NCBI GenBank assembly: GCA_009602725.1 | Contig: WELB01000012.1 | Location: 833,098-897,097, forward strand | Source: Spirogloea muscicola | Lineage: Eukaryota; Streptophyta; Zygnematophyceae; Spirogloeales; Spirogloeaceae | Direction: 5' to 3' | DNA length: 64,000 nt | In this document: positions 30,949 to 47,900 of the stretch, piece after piece | Position numbering within the stretch: position 1 is the first letter of the stretch | Layout of the letters: each line of letters starts with the position of its first letter | The notes under the pieces: model-generated | Databases searched by the model: none | Told to the model about the DNA's origin: nothing | What the model saw: the letters and a program-made list of their open reading frames with translations, nothing else | Made by a program: the position numbers and the translations under genes

Positions 30949-33451
30949 CGCCCGGCGCTTGTGCCGGCGGCAGCAGCGGCGCTGGCAGCTGGCGGCGACG
31001 GCGGCACGCGCGAAGTGGAGTTCCGGTGGGCCGGCGGCGGCGACGACGTGCGGCTCACGGGCGACTTCTGCGGCTGGGGCGCGCAGCTGCCCATGGCGCG
31101 CGCCACCGACGGCGCCGCCTTCACGCTCAAGCAGGTCCGCCCAAATCAGAAGCGTCACCAAATAGACCTCTGAGGTCCGCCCGAAAAGCAAAGCCAAATG
31201 GGACTCGAACCTGCATCTTCCAATGGATCCGCTGCGCGCCTGAAACTACGTTGCAGAGCCTGGCGCCGGGGACGTACAGCTACAAGTTCATCGTGGACGG
31301 CCGATGGCGGCACGCCGCCGACCAGCCCAGCACTGGCGACGGCGTGGACGGCTTCAACAACACCATCACTGTCGAAGGTGAGCGGGTGCTCCCTCTCAGC
31401 CCAGAATCGGCTGAGTAGCACTTATGGGCTGGCCCGCTTAACGTCCTGTGGTGATGATGCCCAAGTAGCAAAATCAAAGTCAGCTGATTTGGCCCTTGCA
31501 GCTGCATCAGCGCTTCACTTGCGAGCACAATGGGTCAGATTCGTCTGTGAATATTTAATGTATGTGAGCACTAATGTGCAGCCTGTGCTGCATTAGTGCG
31601 TCAGCTCACACCTTGCTGCCAATGCCGCAGCTCCACCTCTTGCCAGTGTCGAGGAGAAGGTCCCAGTGAAACCAGCACAGGGTGCCTCAGAAGTGGAAGC
31701 CAAGGAGGCGCTGCCCTCCGGTGGTAGCGCTCTGCCACAAGCGCCACCTGAGCAGAAGGAGGCAGACAGCCTTCCGAAACAGCCACCGTCGCCCTTGCCT
31801 ACTGACAAAGGCAGCGAGGACAATGGCAAGCCGGCTGTGAAGGTAGTGACTGGCGAGGCCATTGCCGCTGCCAAGGCTGACGAGAAGAAGCCCGCTGGGA
31901 AGAGGGCAGGGAAGAAGGCCACTGTTGTGCGGCCCATTGGGGAGGTCATGAATGGCGAGGTCATTCCTCAGCTCGCGGCGGCACTAGAGAAGGAGCCGGA
32001 CGTGAGCAGTGTCGACCTCACATTTGCTGACAACCAGGTGAGGAGAGACACCTAGGTCTTCTGAACCTTCTAGCAAGAGCAGAGGCTGCCACGTCTTTTG
32101 GCTGGTCACTACATAGGCACAGGAGCAGCTGGGGGGATTCCCCTCTACCTGACAGAGTGCTTGCCCAGCCCAAGCTAGACAGCAGGCGCAGGAGTCTATA
32201 TGCTCATAATACGCGTGCTGAGGTCTTCCAGCAACTGCAGATGACAAGGCAGATCATTGTGTTTCCACCAAGGGGCTGATCCGCTGGCTTGCATTGGCCT
32301 CCAACTGCTGGAAATCCTGCTGCTTTAGTTCTAAGATTGAGGCAGGGCAAACTTTGTGAGAGTGGACGGGGTTGACAATCATATCTGCGAGGCAGTATCC
32401 TCATCTATGCAAGCGGGGCTCTTTCCAGTGATGTAAGCCGCAAACGCTAAGCATTCAAAGCTCCTCGTGTTGCCTTGTGTCAACCTGCAGTTGCGCGGCA
32501 GCTTTGTCAAGGGGCCCGTCCCCTACTGCTTCTGGGCCTACTTTCCAAGCGGCACTCTTGAAGGTACCTCACTCGCATTGTCTTGTCAGGCCCGCTCATA
32601 AGCTGGCCATATCTTACGTATGGAGGGTTCTGTGCTGACCACTACTGACACGATCAGCATTGGCTAGCTACCTTATCTTGTGGCTGCTCTTGTGTGGTCA
32701 GCATGAGGACAACACCTGGCATCTTTGCTGCTCGTCAAGCTTGTAGCTCGTTCATAACCCCTTGCTAATTGACACTCTCGGTCCAATCACAGGCCCACGC
32801 GGCTTCTCGTTGACGTCCCACGGCGGGACACCAAGTACTGTGGAGCCTTTCTTGATTGACGAGCGCAAGATCACGGCCGAGCTGCTCGTGTTCTGGGTAC
32901 GCAAACGCCTCTTTGCACAGAAGATATTATCTCTAAATTAGTCCATTGCCCTGGCCTTTATCAGCCTGTGTCACGCATAAGAGATGCTGTCATGGACTGC
33001 TTACCGCAATGCCGGGAAAATCTGACAGGCAGGCTGCCACCGATTCTTTCATGCACCAACACGACGACAATTTTGACCACTCAGAAACTTAGGACTCTGT
33101 GCTCTAATGTACCTGCTTTTCTTCACTTTTGATGTATCCAACTGCTGTGGCAGTGGCATTTGACTATTGCTCGTAGACGACTGACTATGAATGCTCTGTG
33201 ATTGGGCAGCAAATTAAGACAGCCTATGCATAAAATACACACTTGCACCACGAGTATGCGCGTGTTCATGTTCAGAGCAGCATATTAAGGCTGGCATCCG
33301 TGAAGTCCATCATACTGTTAATGGCAGCTCGAAGAACATGGGACGTTTTTGAAATTCACACTCCTCAGTGAAGTACGTTAATTTGTAGTGCTTAAATTTG
33401 CATCTTGGCTCCTCGAAGACATTGCGACAGGTGCACAGGCTAGAGTCCTGA
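30949..33451 (+). CDS. CBM48 / AMPK-beta-like glycogen-binding-domain protein
   Basis: Exons: about 30,949-31134, 31257-31377, 31631-32037, 32491-32563, 32793-32896 and a short last one, 33431-33451. Introns are GT-AG with consistent phases. The first two exons form a CBM48 domain (VEFRWAGGGDDVRLTGDFCG, W; then LAPGTYSYKFIVDGRW and GFNNTITVEG), which binds starch or glycogen chains. A charged, disordered linker follows. The C-terminal block is SSVDLTFADNQLRGSFVKGP, then YCFWAYFPSGTLEGPRGFSL and STVEPFLIDERKITAELLVF. I recall this block from uncharacterised plant AMPK-beta-like CBM48 proteins; it is not the kinase-binding ASC domain. The 5' end is uncertain: a stop lies just upstream at 30,946 and a gap precedes it. 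The first intron contains a tRNA-like fragment. Confidence 0.75.
31190..31252 (-). repeat. tRNA-like fragment in an intron
   Basis: Minus strand has a good RNA polymerase III B-box (GGTTCGAGTCC) with tRNA-like sequence upstream (GCAGCGGATCCATTGGAAG). The T-stem and acceptor stem do not pair, so it is not a functional tRNA. It may be a tRNA-derived SINE remnant. Confidence 0.4.
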
Positions 33452-33670
33452 GACCCACTCTTGCACCAATATGTGCAAGTCAAGCTATGGGGAAGTGAAG
33501 ATAACTACCAACATGGGAAGATTAAGCTATGGAGTGGGGTAGCAAAAACAGCTACTGGTTACCCAACTTCCATGTGCAAAGAAGAAACCAGCATAGCTGC
33601 AGAAAAGTCTGCCGGCTTGTATAACAAGCTCCACCTTAGCAGAGCCTACACGTCCTCGCTAACAGGCTCG

Positions 33671-39316
<5,646 letters not shown>

Positions 39317-39602
39317 CTGCGGCGCGGCANTTTTTAGCTGGCGATGTGCCTGCCACAACTACAGGCAAACTGTCGCACGCAAGAGTGAACCGGCTTTGCA
39401 ATTTCCCACCTTGGCTCATAGACCGCGCAGTCCGCAGGAGTGGCAATGGCGAGCCGCCGCTCCCCAGTGCGGTGGTGCTGTGTGCCCGCTTCAGGGTGCC
39501 CGGCAGGCCGCAGCTGTCACGTCGTCTCAGCCGCCGTGCTGACGATGGCGCAGACGACACCGAGCTGACCGAATGCTCCGACCTGCAAAAACTCCACAGC
39601 AG

Positions 39603-40449
39603 TCAGACATTGGCATCCTTGCGAGAGGAGCGCCCGCGACCCCTGCCAAAGGCTGACATCGTGCGGTCTTCCACCAGAGAAAAGCAGGTTAGGTGGGTGG
39701 CAGCTAGAGCGGAGGCCGGCACACGTACCCCGTTGGCGACGAGGGCTTGCTGGAGCATGAGCTCGCCGGGCGCTTGGGGTTCGCTGACTTGACTTGCAGC
39801 GGCTGGCCGTGGAGGACGTGCTCTGGCTCCTGCAGGTCGCACCGGCCAGCCGGGCAAGCGAGCGCGCATCAGCACCAATGTCAGGAGCGGCAGGTACGGC
39901 GACTGTGCGCCCATGCTCAGCAGCAAGAGCACTTGTGTGCTCGGATGCCAGCACACAAGTGACCGGCACAACCCGACAGGCGGGGTTCGCCGAGAGATGA
40001 TCCCACGCACGTCGAGGGCAGCCTGGGCGGCCGCCTCCTCGCGATAGGTGACGAATGCGAACCCACGATTCGGCCTCGGCAGGAAGATGCTGGCCACAGC
40101 CCCGAACCTGCGAAGTGCAGTCATGAGCACTGGCATGAGGGTTTCTCGTCACCCCATCTTGAAGTCCAGTCTGGCTCGGATATAACGGTGTGTGTATCGA
40201 GGATTGTGTAATGGAATGTGTATATGCATTGGCTCGAAGGCGTGAATGCTGCACCGGCCCCCGAGGCTCTTCGAAGGCAGAGTGGGCAAGTCGGTAAGAG
40301 CGACGGCATTGTGATTTGTGTGGCGGGGGTTCGAGCCGCCGGGCGCACCGGGCAAAGTGGGCGTGGAGGTCCGCCTCGGTGGCCTCCGGGGTGACCAGCC
40401 CCACGAAGACGCGCCGCAGGAGGCCCGGGTCCACCTCCCACGGCGACTC

Positions 40450-40480
<31 letters not shown>

Positions 40481-40614
40481 TCGTCGCTGCAGCCCGGCGT
40501 GCGCTCGGTGCGCCTCCGCGCCCTGCTCACCACGTGCGGCCTGCGCGTCAAGGCCGCCCGAGCTCGGCGAGCTCTGGCGCTGCCCCTGGCTTGCCCGAGG
40601 GCTTCAAGCTCCAT
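39603..40614 (-). CDS. small RRM RNA-binding protein (four exons)
   Basis: Predicted 167 residues. Exons are 40614-40349, 40107-40011, 39829-39729 and 39642-39603, with phases consistent throughout. After a basic, then glycine-rich N-terminus (about residues 1-60), a single RRM follows: [20 protein letters not shown] (RNP2), then [21 protein letters not shown] (RNP1 RGFAFVTY), and [16 protein letters not shown] as the last strand. The protein ends in a short GRGRSS tail. The domain is similar to the RRMs of hnRNP/DAZ-associated-like proteins. It lies head-to-head with the USP gene, start codons 127 bp apart. The first intron holds a tRNA-like fragment on the other strand. Confidence 0.75.
40278..40345 (+). 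repeat. tRNA-like fragment in RRM-gene intron
   Basis: Has an A-box-like GGCAGAGTGGGCAAGTCGG and a B-box GGTTCGAGCCG at tRNA spacing, with a GGCGG/CCGCC T-stem. The acceptor stem does not close and the T-loop is 8 nt, so a tRNA-derived element is likelier than a tRNA gene. Confidence 0.4.
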
Positions 40615-40741
40615 TCTCCAGCGAAGGGCTCCCAGGCACAGCGTGCGGATCGAACCCGGCTCGGCATTCGGTCACTGGCGAGTCTTACACCCTACCCTGT
40701 GTCCTGACCTTGGCCAGGATGGCGGCCTCACTGCGGCGGCC
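40615..40741. promoter_or_regulatory. probable shared promoter of divergent RRM and USP genes
   Basis: Only 127 bp separate the two start codons. The segment includes, on the minus strand at about 40,640-40,700, another tRNA-like B-box (GGTTCGATCCG). No TATA box is evident. The inference of shared control rests on spacing alone. Confidence 0.4.
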
Positions 40742-43700
40742 ATGGACTCAGAGCTGCTGCCGGAGCTGGAGCTGGCGTGGGCGGCGCCGCAGCGCGTCGG
40801 CCCGGGGCTGCGCAACCTCGGCAACACCTGCTACCTCAACAGCGTGCTCCAGTGCCTCACCTACACGCCGCCGCTCGCCAACTTCTGCCTCGCAGCCCTG
40901 CACTCCACCGCCTGTGAGCCCACCTGGCCGGGCTCACCGCAGCCGCTGCCATGGCCGCTAGTTGGCTCCACCTCCATTGCTCGACCAGTGCTGGGAGCGG
41001 CCTGGCCGTGCTCGAGGAGGTAGGCCTGACCGGCGGTCCGTCTCGGGCGCAGGTTCGCGGCTGCGCAAGGGCGACGTTGACAGCTGCCCCTTCTGCCTGC
41101 TGGAGTGGCGCATCGCCAAGTCGCTGCGGAGCTCGCTGGCGGTGGACCAGCCGCAGCGCATGGTGCACCGCCTGCGGCACATTGCAAAGCACTTCCGGCT
41201 GGGCCGCCAGGAGGACGCCCACGAGCTCCTGCGGCTCGCCGTCGAGGCGTGCAACAAGGCCTGTGTGGAGCTCCACAGGATTGCCCAGAACCGCGACCGG
41301 AACGGGGCCGCGCCGCGGGGGCACAGCAGCGGCAACTGCCTCGACGCCGCCGGCGGCGGCAAGAGCGGCGCGGCGGCGGTGGCGGAGCCTCGCACGGTAG
41401 TCAAGGACATTTTTGGGGGCGTGCTGCAGAGCCAGGTGAAGTGCCTCGGCTGCGGCGCGGAGTCCAACACGCTGGACGAGTTCCTGGACCTCAGCCTGGA
41501 CATCCACCGCCCGTGCGCGACGCTCTCGGAGGCGCTCGCACGCTTCAGCTCGCCCGAGATGCTGGACGGCGACAACAAGTACCGCTGCGACCGGTGAGCC
41601 ACGGCAGCAGAAGCTGATGGGAAGTGCATCAGAATTAGAGCCAGCAGGGTGGCGCTTGGGCATCGCAAGCAAACCCCTTGTTCTTGTTGTACAGCGCTGG
41701 CTCAGCTGTTGGACTTGACAGCTTGCCTGCAACGCCTGTCTATGAAGTATTGACTGCGCACCAGACTTGACCTGGGCGTGCCCCGTTTCCTGGGTGGAGC
41801 AGGTGCAAGATGCTCTCGGCGGCCCAGAAGCAGATGACCATCCAGGTGGCTCCCACCGTTCTGGTGCTCCAGTTCAAGGTGAGAATGAATACTCAACCTC
41901 TAGTGATCTAGCAAGTTCTTGTGCACAGCCTGCGGTGCTTCGGGCGCTTGTGCAATTGACACTGGTGTGCAGCGACGTAGCTCGGTCGCACATTCTGATG
42001 TTTGTAGCTCTGCTTCTGCTTGCAGAGATTCGGAAACATCTTTGGCGCCAAGATAGACCGTCATATTTTGTTCGAGGAGCGCTTGAGCCTGCGGGAGCAC
42101 ATGACTTGCAACAGCAAGGTGTGCCTCGCTGGCCCACTATTGGCCAACAATCTGGCAATCACACGATGCAGCATCACCTAGACCATAAGCTTTCACTTCA
42201 AGTGTGCTGCTCTGCCAGTAATGTTTTTGCTGGATCTTTACCAACGTCTCTAACGGCTTCTGATCCTGGGCTGAGCGGCTGTGTCCACTGTTCACACTGC
42301 AGGACCCTTTGCCCAAGTACCTGCTATATGCCATCATTGTCCATTCAGGTTATTCCCAGGATTCTGGGCATTACTATGCTTACATTAAAGTGAGCATGAC
42401 ATGCTTTTCCATGGCCATGCTTCAGATGCCATTGACAGGCGCACATAGGCCATGGCTACAAAAACGTTATCCTGTCATGTTCTCCTAGCTCGTACAAGGA
42501 AATAGCTCGTACAAGAAGTTAAAGAAGTTCTTTACCATCTTCACGTTACATAGGGATAGGAGTCTTCATTAGGCTGAACTTCCGCTAGACAATCTGGTAT
42601 TGGCTTGCGTCATGATGAGGCACTGACAGGTGGATTCGTTTGACTGGCCCAGGATTCCTTTGGCTGCTGGTTCTGCTGCGACGACCAGCTCGTGACGCCA
42701 GCCAGCCCAGCCACTGTCCTGGCCGAGAAGGCGTACATGCTCTTCTTTGCCAGGACTTGCCCCCGGACTGCCTCCTGCTCCGGTTTAGGAGCACAGCCGA
42801 CGTTGTCCTCGTCCTCCAGCCCGTCCCCTCCTAACACGCCGCCCATGACCACGGCAGAGCCGCCAGCAAGCAAGCCGGCGGCACTGCTTCAGCAGCCCGC
42901 TCGTCTCGGCGTCGGCATTGCCCCGAGACCCATGCATGCAGCCCAGCTGCCTCCGTTGCCACAGCCAAGGGCAAAGTTGCTGCAACACTCTAGCGAGGCT
43001 GTCGTTTCTCCGAAGCCGGACCGTGGTGCCAGCAGCTGGAGATCAGAGGACGCACTCTTTAGTACCAGCAAGCGAGCCAAGACGGAAGCTGGTGCGGCTG
43101 TGATGCAGCCCACCAGCCTCGGCAGCTCAGCTGCAGCTGCAAGCCATCCTTGCGCCTCTACGGGCAATCCCCCGTCGAAGCAGCGGCTCCTGAAGGACAG
43201 ACCTTCTGGTGACACCAATGGGAGCTCTCTTAGTCAGGCAGAGGCAGGGCCTCGTAGTGACGTCAGCGCTCTCGCCCGTGTGACATCCGCTGGCACAGCT
43301 GCCACTGGCAGTGTTCAGGGTGCCGCTTTGAAGCTGCGCACAGCAAGGTGAGCGCAAGCATGTACCTGACGCTCAGTGCATGCGACCAGGATGGCTCAGC
43401 ATATACATCCAGTTGCCTGCTCCTTGTAATTTCGGTCTGTGCTAGCTGAAGTTGCCTTGTGACTGACTTTAGTGGTAGTGTGGTGAGGCCCTTTCACTTG
43501 CCAATCTTCCTGGCAGTGTGGGCTTGCTCAGGTTGACTTGTTATGTGTGAGTTGCTTGCAAGTTGATAGGACAGCACAAACTGACCCCTCAGCCTTTCCT
43601 GCATTTGCTGCGTGCAGCATAGCCTCAGCAGGCCGTGAAGCTCTGCAACGCTCCGGTTGGTGTGACGATGTGCGGTCTAAGATGCGGGCTGTGAAGAGGT

Positions 43701-44072
43701 GCCATCAGCAGGCTGGTGACTTCGGAAAGAGCAGGGCTCTGCTCATGTACGCCAAGTGACTCGGCCAGTCGCATGCATTACCAATTGTCACATTGCCTGG
43801 TTATGCAAGCAAGTTGGTCCAAGCACTATGATGTGCCAACCTGACTCTGCCTCCTCAAGGCTGCCAGAAATATCTGAGGTTGGTGCAGCCAATATGCCAC
43901 GTGGGTGATGCTCAGACGCGTTATTGACCGTCGCTGAGCACTTGTGCTTGCAATGCTCGTGCTGTGCAGAGAGGAGCTGCAAGCGGCAGCTCGGAAGGAG
44001 CTCCTAGCCAAGGTACCTCAGGAGGTGAAGCAGGAGCTGTATGCGCGAGTCCAGAGCTTGCTCCACCAGTAG
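40742..44072 (+). CDS. USP36/42-type ubiquitin carboxyl-terminal hydrolase (eight exons)
   Basis: Cysteine deubiquitinase. Exons: 40742-40913, 41053-41593, 41803-41878, 42026-42118, 42303-42389, 42653-43347, 43618-43755, 43970-44072. These total 634 codons plus stop with matching phases. The Cys box [18 protein letters not shown] has catalytic Cys30. The QEDAHELL box follows. CLGCG and CDRC form the zinc-ribbon knuckle. [20 protein letters not shown] with YAYIK is the His box (His317), and Asp333/334 in CCDDQLV complete the triad. All catalytic residues are present. The C-terminal half after about 360 is serine/proline-rich and disordered, ending in a basic helix ([20 protein letters not shown]). 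There is no MYND finger, unlike plant UBP16-19; UBP23-like or USP36-like is a better match. The last two exons are the least certain: exon 7 is followed in frame by a TGA that overlaps its splice donor. Confidence 0.85.
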
Positions 44073-44981
44073 AATGGCAGGGCCTCACCTGGGCCCCATT
44101 AGCGAAGCCGTGGGGAGAAGTGGTTGCAGTTGGCCCCTTGCCTGGTCCAGTGAGCCCAGTGAGCAGGCGGTCCTTGACATTGCCACTGGAGTAACATCAC
44201 GACCGATGCAGTGATCTTAGTCACACATGTATCAGGTCTTGTACTTCAGGCATCAGCGTGCACCTGGCTCCCAGCAGAAGTTTTGCCTACTTGAAGGAGA
44301 CTCCTGCTCAATGCAACCTTGCTTTGTCATCCTCCACCCAATCCGCCCTTCCAGTACTGAATAGAACAACACCAGACTTGGCCTATGTAGCAAGTTTGGT
44401 TTGTTCTCGTGTGGACAAACTGAGAGGCTAAGAGTGCTACCCAAGTGCCGGCGTAACACAATCGTGGTGTCACTCGTACTGACAGCATCTTCTATAGTAA
44501 ACTCTCAATATTGATCAGAAATTTTGATTGCTTGTGAAGCAGCGCAGTTCTGCATGCTCAAGGTTTGAATGCTCAAACTGCTGCGAAGCACCCTACAGGT
44601 CCTTAAGCGGCGGAGTATAACATGTTGTGTGACGTACCACACCCACCACTGCAATGGCCTTCTAGGAGCACCATTTGCTCCAGGCACTGGGGCTATATGG
44701 ATGTGCCTGTTCATATAGCTAACTAGTGACGTGCAACACTTGGCAAATGCACGACCTGGCAGGCCAATTGTATTCGGCATCTTGTATATGGAATGCAGCA
44801 CCAGGAGACTGCAAAGTCTTGGAAGGAAAGGGGTATTCAGTCATGCCAATTGGCGGATGCTGATACTGCCTTCCACATCAATTAATGGGAAAGTCTGGTC
44901 TCACAAAGTGCCCACGTTGACCCGCCACATTCAGCTTCATTTGCTGAATATGTAAAACAATGTACAAGTGGCACTTCCTGG
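44073..44981. other. convergent intergenic region
   Basis: Holds the 3' regions of the USP gene (+) and the sulfurase gene (-). No other gene or repeat is seen. Confidence 0.6.
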
Positions 44982-47900
44982 TCAACACGATACTGTGACA
45001 CACTCCTGGCCAACTGCAAGGACTTCCTCATGGCTGTGCCGCCATGAGGACGGATTAGCAAGGTCATTACTTGTCTGAGGACAAGCGCTTAAAGGTGAAA
45101 GGGTGGCAGAATCAGCAGGGTTTGCTTTTGTAGCCTGGCAGAGAAGAATTCCAAAGTCGATTCGGCCCTGCCACAGGCACAACATAACAACCACCAGCTC
45201 AATGCAACTTGAGCACACACAGCCCTGCAGGCAGAGTAATGTAACTGTGCGTCTGACGTGCATGCATGTAGTCAATAGAGGTATCCAGCGTTTTGCAAGT
45301 TCAGCAGGAGCTCATGCAGCAGCTGGGCTTAGGCACCTTATGTCGGCGGTAGGATGAGAGGGTGCGCAGCGGCTCCCTGGTGACGCTTGGCCTGCCTGAG
45401 TTCTGGTCAATGTTGATCATCTGGCAGCGATTGCACGCCCCTAACACCTGCAACAGCATGCAGCGGCCAGCTATACAAAGCATGCCTGCCGAGAGACTGA
45501 CTTCTAAGCCAGGAAGCTCATCAGAGACCTTGAACTGTGTTTTGAGAACATGTACAATTACATCACGCCCAGATGAAGTACACCAAGACGTACTCACAAA
45601 GGCCTGACTGAATTAGATGATGCGCCAAGCTCCAAACCCTGAACCTTAACAAGTGTGAGGGCAGAAAGACAGTAGATCAAGCATATCGGCCGGCATGGAC
45701 ACATGCCTGGAATCTGTGGCTGCCAATGAGGACTTCCCGCCACTTGTCTTCAGCATACGGGAAGCCCCCGGACACAACAAGGTTGGGCCGGAACTGCATT
45801 GTAGTAGGTGCGTCCGCTGGCACTGTGCAACTTGTCCTCTTCCTTTCTTCTGTGCAGAGGCCGAGAGCCAAACTATCACTTAAGAAGCTTTACAACATTG
45901 CCCATGGTAAGTGACGAAGACAGTCACGTGGACATTGAAGTCCATGTAATAGCCTTTATGAAGAGCAGAGAATCTGCTAGGAGGTCATAAGTACCAGCAT
46001 CTCGGACAATCTCCGCATCCTACCTGTAGACTCATAGCACGGTTCTTGCGCAGCTGCAGATGCCGCCCTCACCCTGCTACCCAAATTTTCAAGGCTGGCA
46101 GCAGTGATGAGCAGAAGCTGGCCCTCATTGGCAAAGCTCAGCCCAGGGCTAGGGCCTCTGTCACGGTCCCTCTCCACTGCCAGGCTTGAACTGCTCAGGG
46201 CCTCCTCCAGGGGCTCATGAGTCATGACTGTAGCGGAGCCAGCTTCCCCTTTGCGACCGACAACGTAGCGCTGGTGCACACCCTGGTGGACAAGCCGGCA
46301 CTCTGTGCGCAGCGCCTCGCTCAGCCATGATGCTGCCTCGTCCCCACAGTCCATTGCTTCCAGCCTGAAGCGACACCGGGTGGCAGTAGAGGAGTGAGCA
46401 AGGCGCTTGCTCGAGAAGAACAGTCTCTCACTAGCAGCAGAGATCCAGCATGCATGGTGCTAAGTAACAAGGCTCTTTGCATCTAGATACAGTCTCAACT
46501 CCCAAAACTTGAAGAAAACAGCGTGAAGTGCAAACAAGTTGTGGGACCTGTCACTGCAGACATGGACGGCTTTGCGTGAACTCGAGGAGGCCTGGAGGGG
46601 AACTCGAACGCCAGTATGCATGTGAGGGGCTCTAAGCACCAGCTCCCTGGCCGCCAAGTCCAGCTCGGGCTGGATGGAGCAAAGTGCCAGCCACTGTGTG
46701 CATGTGGAGATATGAGGATGAGATTTGTTATTGAGACTGCTAGTTCTCTTCATTCTCATTGGCATGGTACCATTCATCTCCTTAACCGCATTCTGGATGT
46801 TGCCTTACCTTCTTCTGAGTGAGGGCTTGCCCTGCTGGGTTGACAACCATCCACTCCCGGTCATACTGGAGGCCTGCCAGAAGAGCTTCCCAGCCATCAG
46901 AAAGCTACGAGCAGACTGGCAAGTGTGTGAGTTTGACAACCAGATGGTATCTTACACTTTCTGACCATCTGGCTGGATCCCACCTTCAGGCAGCTATACA
47001 CCCTGACTGAGAGCTGATCAAAAGTCAACAGGACAGCTCCTCTTGAAAAGAGCAACATTTCCGCATGTGCAGACCTTCAGATGAGTATGGCAGCATGCAT
47101 CTGGCCATTGAGTCGCTGCTGCTTGCAAGCTATGCGCACCTCGGTCGCCAAGCGGCCACGACGTCACTGATATGCCGGCACAGGACTTGACGGGATACAC
47201 AAAGATGGCCTGCAAGCGCAGCTCGTTGGCGCCTACAGCACGCTGATCGTTTAGGGGCCCCAACTTGGATTGCGTCAAAGCAGCAGGCAATCTCTGTGTA
47301 CGAGTGCCCTGACATGTCCTGGCAAGCTGCCTATTGCCTTCGACAAAGTACTCCTTGACGAAATTGAGTACAGCCTGCATGACAACATTGTTTGAAAGTC
47401 AGTCATTGGAGTCAAATAGTCATGCAGGCAACACAGATTGCTCTCAAGCTTCTCAAGCTCTCTTCATGTAAATTGCTGCTGGGTCAAATGACTTAGTTGT
47501 TCTCTTTGAGCCATTCGCCCTCTTGGCACAGAGTTTCTTTGTAGTGTATGCCACATTCTAGCGATCATCTCTCCAAGGGTTTTATTGACAAAGGAGCCAA
47601 GAGATAAGTGGCCGCACTGCTGCATCACTGTAGCTAGACATATATCCAAAGGACACGCGCACAGCGCCGGTGGGCTTGCCATCGATGATGTCATTGTCGT
47701 CCCAGCAGATATGTCCAGCCTGACAACAAAGAGCAAGGGCTAAAGAGTAATAAATCACCACCCGACTGATTTTGAGCTGCAAGGTCACAAGAATAGGAAT
47801 ACTAAAAAGAGGGTCCAAGCAAGGCTAGCATGGCATGCTCTTTGAACGAATGCTCTTCAACAAGGTAAAGTGGTAGAGTGCAACGCTCTTTCTAGCCAAC

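Noticed and set aside
40278-40345. Possible functional tRNA gene
   Set aside because: A- and B-box-like sequences are present, but the acceptor stem does not pair and the T-loop is one base too long.
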